The notes: generated by a model not told the origin, from the sequence alone. Shown: positions 9,379-18,394, numbered from the stretch's first letter. The stretch: DNA of 64,000 nt from Steroidobacteraceae bacterium (GCA_027531255.1 JAPZRU010000007.1:186001-250000); one strand, 5' to 3'. Numbers and translations are program-made.

Positions 9379-10347
9379 ATGATCTACGACAACATCCTGC
9401 AGACCGTAGGCCGCACCCCGATCGTCCGCATCAACCGGCTCGCACCCGAGCACGTCGAGATGTACGTGAAGGTCGAGTACTTCAACCCCGGCGGCTCCGT
9501 GAAGGATCGCCTCGCGCTCGGCATCATCGAGGACGCCGAGCGGCGCGGGTTGCTGAAGCCGGGCCAGACCGTCGTCGAGGCGACCTCCGGCAACACCGGC
9601 ATCGCGCTCGCGATGGTCTGCGCGGCGAAGGGCTACCCGTTCGTCGCGGTGATGGTCGAGACCTTCTCGATCGAGCGCCGCAAGATCATGCGCGCGTTCG
9701 GCGCGAAGGTGATCCTGACGCCGGCCGCCGAGCGCGGCAGCGGCATGGTGCGCAAGGCGAAGGAGCTTGCCGACAAGAACGGCTGGTTCCTCGCGCGCCA
9801 GTTCGAGAACGAGGCGAACCCAGCGTACCACCGCCAGACCACGGGCCCCGAGATCCTCTCGGACTTCGCGGGCCGGCGGCTCGACTACTTCGTCGCGGGC
9901 TGGGGCACCGGCGGCACGATGACCGGCGCGGGCCAGGTGCTCAAGAAGGCGCGTCCCGACCTCAAGATCGTGACGACGGAGCCGGCCGGTGCGCGGCTGC
10001 TCGCGGGCGGCGAGTTCAAGCCGCACAAGATCCAGGGCTGGACGCCCGACTTCGTGCCGGCGGTCCTCGATCGCACCGTGTTCGACGACAACGTGCCGGT
10101 CACCGACGAGGAGTCGGTCGCGACCGCGAAGGCGCTCGCGCAGAGGGAAGGCATCTTCGTCGGCATCAGCGCGGGCGGCACGTTCGCCGCGGCGCTCAAG
10201 GTCGCGGAGAAGGCTCCCGCGGGCAGCGCGATCCTCGCGATGCTGCCCGACACCGGCGAGCGCTATCTCTCGACCGTACTGTTCGAGGGCATCGCCGAAG
10301 GCTCGGACGCGGAACCGGAGCCGGCGAACCCCGCAGCTCTCCCGTAG
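9379..10347 (+). CDS. cysM: Cysteine synthase (PLP-dependent, CysM type)
   Basis: 322 residues. Fold-type II PLP enzyme with the cofactor Lys in GGSVKDR (Lys42), the substrate loop TSGNTG (69-74) and the phosphate-binding stretch WGTGGTMTG (about 175). The N-terminal VGRTPIVRIN is typical of O-acetylserine sulfhydrylases. The enzyme replaces the acyl group of O-acetyl- or O-succinylserine with sulfide to give L-cysteine. It is divergent from the MetX-like acyltransferase, which would supply the activated serine. The 5' leader holds a 7-bp-stem hairpin at 9324-9342 that may be regulatory. CysK and CysM cannot be told apart firmly by eye. Confidence 0.9.
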   Translation: MIYDNILQTVGRTPIVRINRLAPEHVEMYVKVEYFNPGGSVKDRLALGIIEDAERRGLLKPGQTVVEATSGNTGIALAMVCAAKGYPFVAVMVETFSIERRKIMRAFGAKVILTPAAERGSGMVRKAKELADKNGWFLARQFENEANPAYHRQTTGPEILSDFAGRRLDYFVAGWGTGGTMTGAGQVLKKARPDLKIVTTEPAGARLLAGGEFKPHKIQGWTPDFVPAVLDRTVFDDNVPVTDEESVATAKALAQREGIFVGISAGGTFAAALKVAEKAPAGSAILAMLPDTGERYLSTVLFEGIAEGSDAEPEPANPAALP

Positions 10348-10453
10348 AAAGGCGGGTCAGTCCCCTCTGCTCCGCAGGGTGGGCCGGCGCGGCGTTTCGA
10401 CGCGCCGTCGCAGCGCGCTTGTTTCCTGCGCGCGATTCCGCTTCGATGCGGCC

Positions 10454-12073
10454 ATGGAAGCGGACTATGTGGTCGTCGGCGGAGGCACGGCCGGCTGCGT
10501 GATCGCGGCGCGGCTCGCGGCGCCCGGCCGCTCGGTGGTCCTGCTCGAGGCCGGCGACGAACGCGACAATCCCTACACACGCATTCCCGCGGGCGCGCTG
10601 CACCTCGTCGGCAGTCCGGCGTACGACTCGCCGATCGCCTCCGAACCCGATCCCACCGCGCACGGGCGTCGCACGATCTGGTCCGCGGCGCGCGTGCTGG
10701 GCGGCGGCAGCCTGATCAGCGGCATGGTCTACGCGCGCGGCTGGGCGGCCGACTACGACGAGTGGGCCGCGGGCGGCGCGCGGGGCTGGTCGTGGGCCGA
10801 GGTTGCGCCGTGGTTCGAGCGGCTCGAGCGCTGGCACGGCGGACCGGCCCCCCGGCCCGGGCGCGGCGACGCGGGACCGGTGTACGTCGCGCACGCCCGC
10901 TCGCCGCTGCCACTCGCGGAACTGTTCCTCGCCGCCTGCGAGCAGAGCGGCCTCGCGCGCCTGTCCGACGTGAACGCGCCGCGGCCGGACGGCGCCGGGC
11001 TCGCGCAGGTGACGATGCGCGAGGGGCGTCGCTGGAGCGCCGCGGACGCCTACCTGGGCGAGCGGCGGCGCGACCCGCACCTGACGATCCTGACGCGCAC
11101 CCGCGCGCTGAAGCTGCAGCTGAACGCGAGCGGGAACCGCTGCATCGGCGTCTACGCGCGCCGCAACGGCCGCGAGCTGCAGGTGCGCGCGCGACGCGAG
11201 GTGATCCTCGCGTGCGGCACTTTCGGCTCGCCGCGGCTGCTGCAGCTGTCGGGCATCGGCGCGCCGGGGCTGCTGCAGTCCGCAGGCGTGAAGCTCGTGC
11301 ACGAGCTGCCCGGCGTCGGCGCGAACCTGTCTGACCAGGTCGGCGTGCAGGCTACGCTCGCGGTCGCGACGCGCACGGTCTCGCGACGCGACCAGGCGCC
11401 GTGGCGCGCGCTGGGCGCGTTCGCGCGGTGGGCAACGTCCGGCGGCGGCGTGCTCGCGAGTCCGATCGTGCTCGCGACCGCCTGCGTGCGTTCCACCGAG
11501 GGACTCGCCGATCCCGACCTGCAGGTGCAGTTCACGGGCTGCGCGTTCGAGGGCGGCGACGCCGGCCCGTTGCGGCTGCGCCGCGAGTACGCGGTGACGA
11601 CGAGCGTGAACGTGCGACGTCCGCGGGCGCGCGGGCGCGTGCGGATCACCTCGCCCGATCCTGACGCCCCGCTGCGGGTCGAGCACCTGTCGCTGATCGA
11701 TGCCGGCGAGGTCGCGAAGCTGGTCGCGGGCCTGCGCTGGCTGCGCCGCCTCTACGCCGCGCCGGCGTTCGCGGCGGTCGCCAGGGACGAACTCGCGCCC
11801 GGACCGGCGCTGCAGTCCGGCGCGGAGCTCGAGGAGTACGTACGCCGCAGCTCGTTCACGCAGTACCATCCGGTCGGCACGTGCCGGATGGGCGCGACCG
11901 ACGACCCCGACGCGGTCGTCGATCCGCGCCTGTGCGTGCAGGGCATGAAGGGACTTCGGGTGGCCGACGCATCGGTGATGCCGTTCGTGCCGAGCGCGAA
12001 CGCCGGCGGCCCTACGCTGATGATCGCCGAGCGCGCGGCGCGGTTCGTGGTGGAGGACGAGGGGGGCGGATGA
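10454..12073 (+). CDS. GMC-family FAD oxidoreductase (choline/alcohol dehydrogenase-like)
   Basis: 539 residues. The N-terminal Rossmann motif VVVGGGTAGCVIAARLA (5-21) ends in the ADP-ribose-binding Glu of LLEAGD. The GMC signature 1 region is seen as WSAARVLGGGSLISGMVYARG, and signature 2 as ACGTFGSPRLLQLSGIG. The catalytic His lies in QYHPVGTCRMG near the C-terminus, followed by NAGGPTLMIAERAA. Family members oxidise alcohols, either to O2 (oxidases) or to an electron-transfer chain (dehydrogenases). Substrate is unknown. The stop overlaps the next ATG (ATGA), so it is coupled to the HbpS-like gene and then to the CxxCxxCC gene. Confidence 0.9.
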   Translation: MEADYVVVGGGTAGCVIAARLAAPGRSVVLLEAGDERDNPYTRIPAGALHLVGSPAYDSPIASEPDPTAHGRRTIWSAARVLGGGSLISGMVYARGWAADYDEWAAGGARGWSWAEVAPWFERLERWHGGPAPRPGRGDAGPVYVAHARSPLPLAELFLAACEQSGLARLSDVNAPRPDGAGLAQVTMREGRRWSAADAYLGERRRDPHLTILTRTRALKLQLNASGNRCIGVYARRNGRELQVRARREVILACGTFGSPRLLQLSGIGAPGLLQSAGVKLVHELPGVGANLSDQVGVQATLAVATRTVSRRDQAPWRALGAFARWATSGGGVLASPIVLATACVRSTEGLADPDLQVQFTGCAFEGGDAGPLRLRREYAVTTSVNVRRPRARGRVRITSPDPDAPLRVEHLSLIDAGEVAKLVAGLRWLRRLYAAPAFAAVARDELAPGPALQSGAELEEYVRRSSFTQYHPVGTCRMGATDDPDAVVDPRLCVQGMKGLRVADASVMPFVPSANAGGPTLMIAERAARFVVEDEGGG

Positions 12074-12543
12074 CGGATCACGGGAGTGGCGGTGCGGGTC
12101 GCGCGGCGCCGACGGGGCTGACGCTCGCGCTCGCCGAGCGCATGGCGGACGCCGCGCTCGCGGCAGCGCGCGGCAGGGGAATGGATCCGATCGCGCTGGC
12201 GGTGCTCGACGGCGGGGGGCACGTCGTGCTCGCGAAGCGCGAGGACGGCTGCCCGTTCCTGATCGGCCGCGTCGCGCACGGCAAGGCCTACGGCGCGATC
12301 GCGCTCGGCCGTCCGTCGAGCGTGCTCGCCCAGTTCGGCGTCGCGGTGCCGAACCTGATCCCGGCGCTGGTCGGGCTCGCCGACGGCCTGCTGCTCGCCG
12401 CACCCGGTGCCGTGCTGGTCCGCGACGCCGCGGGCTCGCTGCTCGGCAGTCTCGGCGTCAGCGGTGGCGCGGCCGAGGACGACGAGGCCGTGGCGATCGC
12501 CGCCGTGCGCGCCGCCGGGCTGGTGCCGGAGCCGAACCCATGA
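12070..12543 (+). CDS. GlcG/HbpS-family small protein
   Basis: 157 residues. The body LTLALAERMADAALAAARGRGM-PIALAVLDGGGHVVLAKREDG matches the GlcG/HbpS (DUF336, PF03928) domain across nearly its whole length. Streptomyces HbpS binds haem and protects against oxidative stress; GlcG sits in glycolate oxidase operons and its role is not settled. No signal peptide is visible. It overlaps the GMC oxidoreductase stop (ATGA) and its own stop overlaps the next start the same way, so the three are translationally coupled. The link with an FAD alcohol oxidoreductase echoes glcG beside glycolate oxidase. Confidence 0.85.
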   Translation: MTDHGSGGAGRAAPTGLTLALAERMADAALAAARGRGMDPIALAVLDGGGHVVLAKREDGCPFLIGRVAHGKAYGAIALGRPSSVLAQFGVAVPNLIPALVGLADGLLLAAPGAVLVRDAAGSLLGSLGVSGGAAEDDEAVAIAAVRAAGLVPEPNP

Positions 12544-12908
12544 AGGTCCGTTACGACTGCTCGAAGTGCCCCGGCTACTGCTGCTCGTACGACCGCATCT
12601 CGGTCACGGAGCGGGACATCGCGCGCCTCGCGCGGCACTTCGAACTGCCGGTGGACGTCGCGCGCGAACGCTTCACCTACCGCTACGTCGCCGACGGCGT
12701 GGACGAGCGCATCCTGCGCCACCACAAGGACCAGGTGTTCAAGTCGGTGTGCCGCTTCTTCGACCGCGACGAGCGCCGCTGCACCGTCTACGAGGCGCGG
12801 CCGACGGTGTGCCGGCAGTACCCGTACCTGCCGAAGTGCGGCTACTACGATTTCCTGAAGTTCGAGCGCGAGCAGCAGGGGGACGACGAGTTCATCCCGT
12901 CGGCCTAG
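12540..12908 (+). CDS. YkgJ-type CxxCxxCC zinc/iron-chelating domain protein
   Basis: 122 residues, all one domain. Conserved cysteines are seen in YDCSKCPGYCCSY (residues 6-16), VCRFFDRDERRCTVYEARPTVCRQYP (about 70-95) and KCGYYDF. This is the pattern of the CxxCxxCC (PF03692) family, annotated as a putative zinc- or iron-chelating domain. The ATGA overlap with the preceding gene places it third in the GMC-HbpS-like operon. Its 3' end overlaps the convergent DUF971 gene by 17 bases. A metal-binding partner for the HbpS-like protein is an inference from context only. Confidence 0.88.
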   Translation: MKVRYDCSKCPGYCCSYDRISVTERDIARLARHFELPVDVARERFTYRYVADGVDERILRHHKDQVFKSVCRFFDRDERRCTVYEARPTVCRQYPYLPKCGYYDFLKFEREQQGDDEFIPSA

Positions 12909-13275
12909 GCTTCCGCTCGTACCCGATCCCGTCCAGCCGCCGCAGGTAGCGCGCCCACTTCGCGTCGTGGGTCTCGCCGAGTTCGCGCAGGTACTTCCAG
13001 GTGTAGAGCCCGGTGTCGTGCCCGTCGTCGAATACGAGCTTCACGGCGTAGTTGCCGACCGGCTCGACCGCCACGACCTGCACGTTCTCCTTGGCGATCT
13101 GCAGCACGTCCTGCCCGGGCCCGTGCCCCTGCACTTCGGCGGACGGCGAGTGCACGCGCAGGTACTCGAAGGACAGGGCGAAACGCGCGCCGTCCGGGAA
13201 AGCGACCTCGAGCACCCGCGACTTGCGGCGGAGCCTGATCTCGGTCGGCGGCGGTACGGGCGGGGCGGCGGTCAT
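12892..13275 (-). CDS. DUF971 protein (GBBH-like N-terminal domain)
   Basis: 127 residues. The motif TEIRLRRKSRVLEVAFPDGARFALSFEYLRVHSPSAEVQGHG followed by VEPVGNYAVKLVFDDGHDTGLYTWKYL is diagnostic of DUF971, the stand-alone form of the gamma-butyrobetaine hydroxylase N-terminal domain. In Pseudomonas this gene sits between hslVU and the ubiE cluster. The same neighbourhood is recognisable here, with extra genes inserted on either side. Related domains bind zinc or occur in Fe-S carrier fusions, but the role of the stand-alone protein is not established. Confidence 0.92.
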   Translation of the reverse strand: MTAAPPVPPPTEIRLRRKSRVLEVAFPDGARFALSFEYLRVHSPSAEVQGHGPGQDVLQIAKENVQVVAVEPVGNYAVKLVFDDGHDTGLYTWKYLRELGETHDAKWARYLRRLDGIGYERKPRPTG

Positions 13276-13385
13276 GGGGGCGGCGAATTGCGACGGGGGT
13301 CACGATCCTCGCGGCACTTCCGCCATGGGTCAACCGCGTGGCGCCTCGGACGTTTGTCGTCGGCCCCTGATCCCGGGTTTCGCCG

Positions 13386-14351
13386 ATGATGCCGATCGCC
13401 CGTCCTTTGCTCCGCTCGCTCGCCCTCGTCGCGGCTCTCGCGGCCGCCGGGCCGGCTCGGGCAGCCGACGACGCCGAAGCCGCACCCCGCTGGACGCTCG
13501 GCGCGCTCGTGCAGGTCGACGACGAGGACGGGCACGCCGTGGCCGGCAGCGTCGGCTACGCGTTCACGCGGAACACCCGGCTGCGTCTCAGCGCCGACGC
13601 GTCCGATGCGAGCGGTGCCGGCACCGAGTACTCGACGACGGCCGTCGGTCTCGACCTGCGCCATGCGTTCGGCGCCGTGGCGCTGACGGTCGGCCTGCAC
13701 CGCTGGGAAGATCCGGACGTGGTCGCCGCGGACGAGTTCCGCGCGGAACTCGAGTTCGGCGGCGAATCGCTCGGCGTCGCGCTGCTCGGCTCCTACCGGC
13801 GGAGCGACTTCGAGCCGATCGCGGCCAACTCGACCATCCAGCTGCGCGACGGCCGGGCTCTGACGGTCCGGGCCCGCGCCGACTGCCGACTCGACGACGT
13901 CGGCTACGGCCTGCGGCTCGCCTGGTCCGGCGTCGCGTGGGGCGCGTACGCGAGCGCCCGAGGCCACGACTACGGCGACGTCGAGTGCCGCTTCGACTCG
14001 CCCGGTCTCGACGCGCTGTCCCGCGCGCGCAATGCCGAGTTCCGGCAGTTCGCCGGCCGGGCGACGAACGCGCTTGGACTCGGCGCCGGCACGCGTATCG
14101 GCGCCGAGAACGTACTGCTCGACCGCAGCGTCGCCGCGGGCGCGTGGTTCCAGCCGGCGCGCTTCGGCGTGGCCGCGGACGTCGCGCGCATGCGCGACTA
14201 CTTCAGCGGCACGGAGTCGGACACGCTGTCCGCGTCCCTGCTCTGGTCCGTGACGCCGTCGCTCGACCTCGAACTGACGCTGGGCACGACCGACGCCGAA
14301 CGCTTCGGCAGCACCGGGTTCGCGGGCCTGCGCCTGCAGGCCCGGTTCTGA
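13386..14351 (+). CDS. Predicted outer-membrane beta-barrel protein
   Basis: 321 residues. Residues about 1-27 form a signal peptide (positively charged start, LLRSLALVAALAAAG core, ARA-A cleavage). The remainder alternates hydrophobic and polar residues in strand-like runs (LRLSADASD, LTVGLHRWED, GVALLGSYRRSD, LELTLGTTDAERFG). It ends in LRLQARF, with the terminal Phe expected for BAM-dependent outer-membrane proteins. No named family is recognised. The ATG at 13389 is an equally possible start. It lies between DUF971 and a GNAT gene with which it converges (17-base gap). Confidence 0.65.
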   Translation: MMPIARPLLRSLALVAALAAAGPARAADDAEAAPRWTLGALVQVDDEDGHAVAGSVGYAFTRNTRLRLSADASDASGAGTEYSTTAVGLDLRHAFGAVALTVGLHRWEDPDVVAADEFRAELEFGGESLGVALLGSYRRSDFEPIAANSTIQLRDGRALTVRARADCRLDDVGYGLRLAWSGVAWGAYASARGHDYGDVECRFDSPGLDALSRARNAEFRQFAGRATNALGLGAGTRIGAENVLLDRSVAAGAWFQPARFGVAADVARMRDYFSGTESDTLSASLLWSVTPSLDLELTLGTTDAERFGSTGFAGLRLQARF

Positions 14352-14368
14352 GGCGGCACCCCGGTGGA

Positions 14369-14851
14369 TCAACCCGCCGGCAGGGTCGGGAGCGCGACCG
14401 CGAGCTCGCGCCGCATCCGGATCGCGTCCTCGGCGCCCTGGTAGTAGCCGCGGATGCGGCCGGTCTCGCGGTAGCCGAGCGCGCGGTAGAAGCGCTCGGC
14501 GACCGCATTGTGCGCGCGCAGTTCCAGATCCACGGTGAACGTGCCGGCGACGCGCGCGGATTCCTCGAGCCACGCGACGAGCGCACGGCCGACGCCGGCG
14601 CGGCGCACCCGCGGCTCCACCGCGAGCAGGTTCAGATGGGCCGTGGTGTCGCCGAACTGCATGATCGCGAAGCCGACGGTCTCGCCACGCAGCTTGGCGA
14701 CGATCGCGACGCTGTCGTCGTGGGCGACGTGCCGCTCGATGCGCTCGGCGGTCCACGACGGCTCGAGACCGGCCTCGACGAGGCGGCGCGACATCGCCGC
14801 GAGGCGCGGGGCGTCGCGTCGGCGGGCCAGCGAGATCTCGGCGGGGCTCAT
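14369..14851 (-). CDS. GNAT-family N-acetyltransferase
   Basis: 160 residues. The acetyl-CoA loop is seen as VEPRVRRAGVGRALVAWLEE (R/Q-x-x-G-x-G/A pattern), followed by VDLELRAHNAVAERFYRALGYRETGRIRGYYQGAEDAIRMRREL. That C-terminal signature (N..A..FY..LGY...G.I.GYY.G.D...M) is typical of RimI-like N-alpha-acetyltransferases. The substrate could be a protein N-terminus or a small amine. The start at 14851 gives a protein beginning MSPAEISLARRRDA. It is convergent with the outer-membrane protein gene. Confidence 0.85.
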   Translation of the reverse strand: MSPAEISLARRRDAPRLAAMSRRLVEAGLEPSWTAERIERHVAHDDSVAIVAKLRGETVGFAIMQFGDTTAHLNLLAVEPRVRRAGVGRALVAWLEESARVAGTFTVDLELRAHNAVAERFYRALGYRETGRIRGYYQGAEDAIRMRRELAVALPTLPAG

Positions 14852-14954
14852 CGCGCCGGAGTCTAAGCGTGGCGCGGGCGTCGCGTCTTGCCTAAAGGTC
14901 TTCCCGCGCCGCGAGGTGCGCCGAGCCCTGAAAATCGCGTCGCAGCGCCGATCA

Positions 14955-14989
14955 GGTCGGGAACAGGGGCCGATTCCCCTGCCCCGACC
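14955..14989. repeat. Intergenic palindrome (two-block hairpin)
   Basis: GGTCGGG plus CAGGGG on the left pair with CCCCTG plus CCCGACC on the right across a CCGATT-like loop. This gives 7 + 6 base pairs with a small internal bulge. It lies between the GNAT start and the kinase remnant. It resembles the other GGGGTC/GACCCC palindromes found at gene ends in this window. Confidence 0.6.
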
Positions 14990-15025
14990 CTTGAGATGCG
15001 CGTGCGCAGCGCCGAAACAGCGGCG

Positions 15026-15513
15026 ATGCGAGCTTCTCCTGCCGCTACCCAGCCCGCCTCTGGCGCGCGGGGTCCCAGTTTCACGACGCAGATCCGCCAT
15101 GCGTACGCGGCGGTGCTGGTCGCCGCCGGGCTGGTGCTGGCGGGCGGCGCCCTCGACGCGGGGGGGGCTTCCTGGCGGCGCGGGGCTCCGACGCCGCGCT
15201 GATGAGCGAGGCGGGCCGCCTCCGTCTGCTCAGCGCTTCCACGCTCGCGCAGGCCGTCGCGCGGGAGGCGACGGGCGCGCCCGACTACGTCGTTGCGACC
15301 GAACAGTCGATCGCGCGCTGGCGCGATGCGCTGGACCGCACGAGCATGCGGATCGAGACCGCGGACAACGGCCGCATCGCCCTCGAGCGGCTCGCGAGAT
15401 CCGCCTTCGACCTCGTGCTGATGGACTGCCGGATGCCCGAGATGGACGGCTACGAGGCGACGCGCCGGCTGAGCGCCGTCCGGCGCGGGGCACTCAGAGG
15501 ATGTAGCGGCTGA
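15026..15513 (+). pseudogene. Remnant of a hybrid sensor histidine kinase (N-terminus fused to truncated receiver)
   Basis: Reading from ATG 15026, a hydrophobic helix ([20 protein letters not shown]) leads into a run of eight G residues near 15160, after which the sensible reading continues in another frame. That second frame ([26 protein letters not shown]) resembles the PilJ/NarX-type sensor segment AGRxRMLSQ. It jumps at about 15345 straight into a receiver-domain core ([10 protein letters not shown]...[22 protein letters not shown]), then stops after the third helix. HAMP, HisKA and HATPase are missing, so a frameshift, an internal deletion and a 3' truncation have all occurred. The last 20 bases overlap the 3' end of hslU. 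Confidence 0.7.
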
Positions 15514-16837
15514 GGTCCTCGTCGCGCGCGAGCGCACCGAGGTTCTGCTCCACGTAGGCCGCGTCCACGAGCAGCGTCCGCCCGCCCCGATCGGCGGCCT
15601 CGAACGACACCTTCTCCAGCAGCCGCTCCATCACGGTGTGCAGCCGCCGCGCGCCGATGTTCTCGGTCTTCTCGTTGACCTGGAACGCGACCTCCGCGAG
15701 CCGGCGCACGCCGTCCGGCGCGAACTCGACCTTCACGCCCTCGGTCGCGAGCAGCGCCTGGTACTGCCGGCACAGCGAGGCGTCCGGCTCCGTCAGGATC
15801 CGGACGAAGTCCTCGACCTCGAGCGAGTCCAGCTCGACGCGGATCGGGAAGCGGCCCTGCAGTTCCGGGATCAGGTCCGAGGGCTTCGACATGTGGAACG
15901 CGCCGCTCGCGATGAACAGCACGTGGTCGGTGCGCACCATGCCGTACTTCGTGTTGACGGTGGAGCCCTCGACGAGCGGCAGCAGGTCGCGCTGCACGCC
16001 CTCCCGCGAGACGTCGGCGCCGTGCGTCTCGCCGCGGCGCGCGATCTTGTCGATCTCGTCGATGAACACGATGCCGTTCTGCTCGGCATTCTGCACGGCG
16101 CGCAGCTTGAGTTCTTCCTCGTTGACGAGCTTCGACGCTTCCTCGTCGACGAGCAGCTTGCGCGCCTCGCGGATCTTCAGCTTGCGCGCGCGCGTGCGGC
16201 CGCCGCCGAGGTTCTGGAACATCGCCTGCAGCTGCTGCGTCATCTCCTCCATGCCGGGCGGCGCCATGATCTCGACCCCGGGCGGCAGCATCCGCACTTC
16301 GATCTCGATCTCGCGGTCGTCCAGCTGGCGTTCGCGCAGCATCTTCCGGAACTTCTGCCGCGTGTCGGCGTCGCGGGGCGCGGCGTCGGGGTCGTAGCCG
16401 CCCTGGAAGCCGATCGTGCGCGGGCGCGGCAGCAGCGCGTCGAGGATGCGGTCCTCCGCCGCGTCCTCGGCGCGATGACGGACCTTGTCCATCTCCTCCT
16501 CGCGCGTGAGCTTCACGCTGGTCTCGACGAGGTCCTTGACGATGGAGTCGACCTCGCGGCCGACGTAGCCGACCTCGGTGAACTTGGTGGCCTCGACCTT
16601 TACGAACGGCGCCTTGGCGAGCTTCGCGAGCCGGCGCGCGATCTCGGTCTTGCCGACGCCGGTGGGGCCGATCATCAGGATGTTCTTCGGCGTGATCTCC
16701 TGCCGCAGGCCCTCGTCGACCTGCATCCGCCGCCAGCGGTTGCGCAGCGCGATCGCGACGGCCCGCTTGGCCGCACCCTGACCGACGATGTGCTTGTCCA
16801 GTTCCTGGACGATCTCGCGCGGGGTCATCTGGGACAT
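15494..16837 (-). CDS. hslU: HslU, ATPase subunit of the HslUV protease
   Basis: 447 residues, normal length. Walker A GPTGVGKT is at 57-64, the pore-loop motif GYVGR near 91, Walker B IVFIDEID near 255, and the C-terminal LSRYIL tail that docks into HslV is intact. It unfolds substrates and threads them into HslV. It lies directly downstream of hslV with a one-base gap, so the pair is co-transcribed. The I-domain between Walker A and B (about 110-240) is present and includes a Met/Pro-rich stretch. Confidence 0.98.
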   Translation of the reverse strand: MSQMTPREIVQELDKHIVGQGAAKRAVAIALRNRWRRMQVDEGLRQEITPKNILMIGPTGVGKTEIARRLAKLAKAPFVKVEATKFTEVGYVGREVDSIVKDLVETSVKLTREEEMDKVRHRAEDAAEDRILDALLPRPRTIGFQGGYDPDAAPRDADTRQKFRKMLRERQLDDREIEIEVRMLPPGVEIMAPPGMEEMTQQLQAMFQNLGGGRTRARKLKIREARKLLVDEEASKLVNEEELKLRAVQNAEQNGIVFIDEIDKIARRGETHGADVSREGVQRDLLPLVEGSTVNTKYGMVRTDHVLFIASGAFHMSKPSDLIPELQGRFPIRVELDSLEVEDFVRILTEPDASLCRQYQALLATEGVKVEFAPDGVRRLAEVAFQVNEKTENIGARRLHTVMERLLEKVSFEAADRGGRTLLVDAAYVEQNLGALARDEDLSRYIL

Positions 16838-16838
16838 G

Positions 16839-17369
16839 TCAGCCGAGCACCTCGATCGTGAGATTGCGGTTCGTGTGGATGTCGATGTCGCCCGCGATGT
16901 GGAGCGCGCGCTCGACGATCTCGCGCGCGCCGAGCTCGGTGTTCTCCAGGAGCGCGCGCGCCGCGGCCTGCGCGTAGGGGCCGCCTGAGCCCACGGCGAT
17001 CAGCGAACCGCCAGCCGTGTTCTCGGGTTCGATCACGTCGCCGTTGCCCGAGACGATCAGCGAGGCCTGCGCGTCGGCGACGATCAGCAGCGCCTCGAGC
17101 CGACGCAGGCTGCGGTCGGTGCGCCAGTCCTTCGCGAGTTCGACCGCCGCGCGCGCCAGGTTCCCGTGCTTCTCGAGCTTGCCCTCGAAGCGCTCGAAAA
17201 GCGTGAAAGCGTCGGCCGTGCCGCCGGCGAAGCCGGCGAGCACGCGACCGTCGTGCAGGCGCCGCACCTTGCGGGCGTTGCCCTTCATCACGGTGGTGCC
17301 GAGGGTGACCTGGCCGTCGCCGCCGAGGGCGACGACGCCGTTGCGGCGGACGGAGACGATGGTTGTCAT
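16839..17369 (-). CDS. hslV: HslV, peptidase subunit of the HslUV protease
   Basis: 176 residues. After Met removal the N-terminal Thr ([11 protein letters not shown]) becomes the catalytic nucleophile, as in proteasome beta subunits. The conserved GGDGQVTLG, the Lys in [10 protein letters not shown] and [14 protein letters not shown] are all present. It forms a double hexameric ring that degrades substrates delivered by HslU. It heads the hslV-hslU pair, 56 bases downstream of xerC. Confidence 0.98.
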   Translation of the reverse strand: MTTIVSVRRNGVVALGGDGQVTLGTTVMKGNARKVRRLHDGRVLAGFAGGTADAFTLFERFEGKLEKHGNLARAAVELAKDWRTDRSLRRLEALLIVADAQASLIVSGNGDVIEPENTAGGSLIAVGSGGPYAQAAARALLENTELGAREIVERALHIAGDIDIHTNRNLTIEVLG

Positions 17370-17425
17370 GCGGTGAGCGTATCGGCGGTTGGCGGGGCGG
17401 CGCGAGCGCCGCCGTGTCGCGCGAT

Positions 17426-18394
17426 TCAGCGCGGACGGCGCCGTGCGCGTGGATGCGCCTGGTCGTATATCCGGGCCAGGTGCTGGAAATCAAGATGGGT
17501 ATAGGCCTGGGTCGTCGAGATGTTCGCGTGGCCGAGCAGTTCCTGGACGCCGCGCAGGTCCTGGCTCGACTCCAGCAGGTGCGTCGCGAACGAGTGGCGG
17601 AACAGGTGCGGGTGCACCTTCACGTCGAGGCCCTGGCGCTTCGCCCACGCCGCGACGCGCAGCTGTACGGCGCGCGCGCCCAGGCGCCGGCCGTTGCGTC
17701 CGACGAACACCGCGCGCTCGTCGATGCCCGCCAGCGTGGCGCGCTCGCGCAGCCACCTCGTCAACGCCGCGCCGGCCTGCGCACCGACCGGCACGATGCG
17801 GGTCTTCGCGCCCTTGCCGAGCACGCGCACCGTACGGTCCTTCAGGTCGACGTGCTCGAGGTCGAGCCCGACCAGTTCCGCGAGGCGCAGCCCGCTCGAG
17901 TAGAGGAGCTCCATGATCGCGAAGTCGCGCGCGAGCAGTGCGGGCGAGTCCGAGTCGGCCTCGGCCTCGGCGCCGGCGCGGCGGGGCCGAGGCTCCGGCT
18001 CGCCGGCGCGCGCGGGGCCGTCCAGCAGCCGCTGCATTCGGTCGACGTCGAGCGCATTCGGCAGTCGCTTCGCGGCCTTCGGTGCGCGCACGTCCGCGGC
18101 GGGGTCGCGTTCGAGCACGCCTTCGCGGATCAGCCACCGGAAGAAGCCGCGCAGCGCCGAGAGCCGTCGCTGTATCGAGCGCGGCGCGAGCCCACCCTTG
18201 TGGCTCGCGGCCGCGAACGCGCGCACGTGCTGCGAGTCGATCGCGCTCCACCGGGAGATGCCCTGCGATTCGCACCAGCCGGCGAAGGCGTCGAGGTCGC
18301 GGCGATAGTTGGAGTCGGTGTGCGGGCTCAGCCGGCGCTCGTGCGACAGGTGTCGCAGGTAGTCGCCGATCCGGGCGCGCTCGTCGGCGTTCAC
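17426..18394 (-). CDS. xerC: XerC-type tyrosine recombinase
   Basis: 322 residues from GTG 18394, which overlaps the DUF484 stop by 4 bases. The N-terminal SAM-like domain (about 1-100) and the catalytic domain are present. Catalytic residues are seen in SSGLRLAEL (Arg), KGAKTRIVP (Lys), [12 protein letters not shown] (His and Arg), [15 protein letters not shown] (His and the nucleophile Tyr). XerC with XerD resolves chromosome dimers at dif. Between the two domains is an Arg/Glu/Ala-rich insertion of about 25 residues ([19 protein letters not shown]) not normally present. The dapF-DUF484-xerC order is the usual gammaproteobacterial one and supports XerC over a phage integrase. Confidence 0.95.
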   Translation of the reverse strand: MNADERARIGDYLRHLSHERRLSPHTDSNYRRDLDAFAGWCESQGISRWSAIDSQHVRAFAAASHKGGLAPRSIQRRLSALRGFFRWLIREGVLERDPAADVRAPKAAKRLPNALDVDRMQRLLDGPARAGEPEPRPRRAGAEAEADSDSPALLARDFAIMELLYSSGLRLAELVGLDLEHVDLKDRTVRVLGKGAKTRIVPVGAQAGAALTRWLRERATLAGIDERAVFVGRNGRRLGARAVQLRVAAWAKRQGLDVKVHPHLFRHSFATHLLESSQDLRGVQELLGHANISTTQAYTHLDFQHLARIYDQAHPRARRRPR

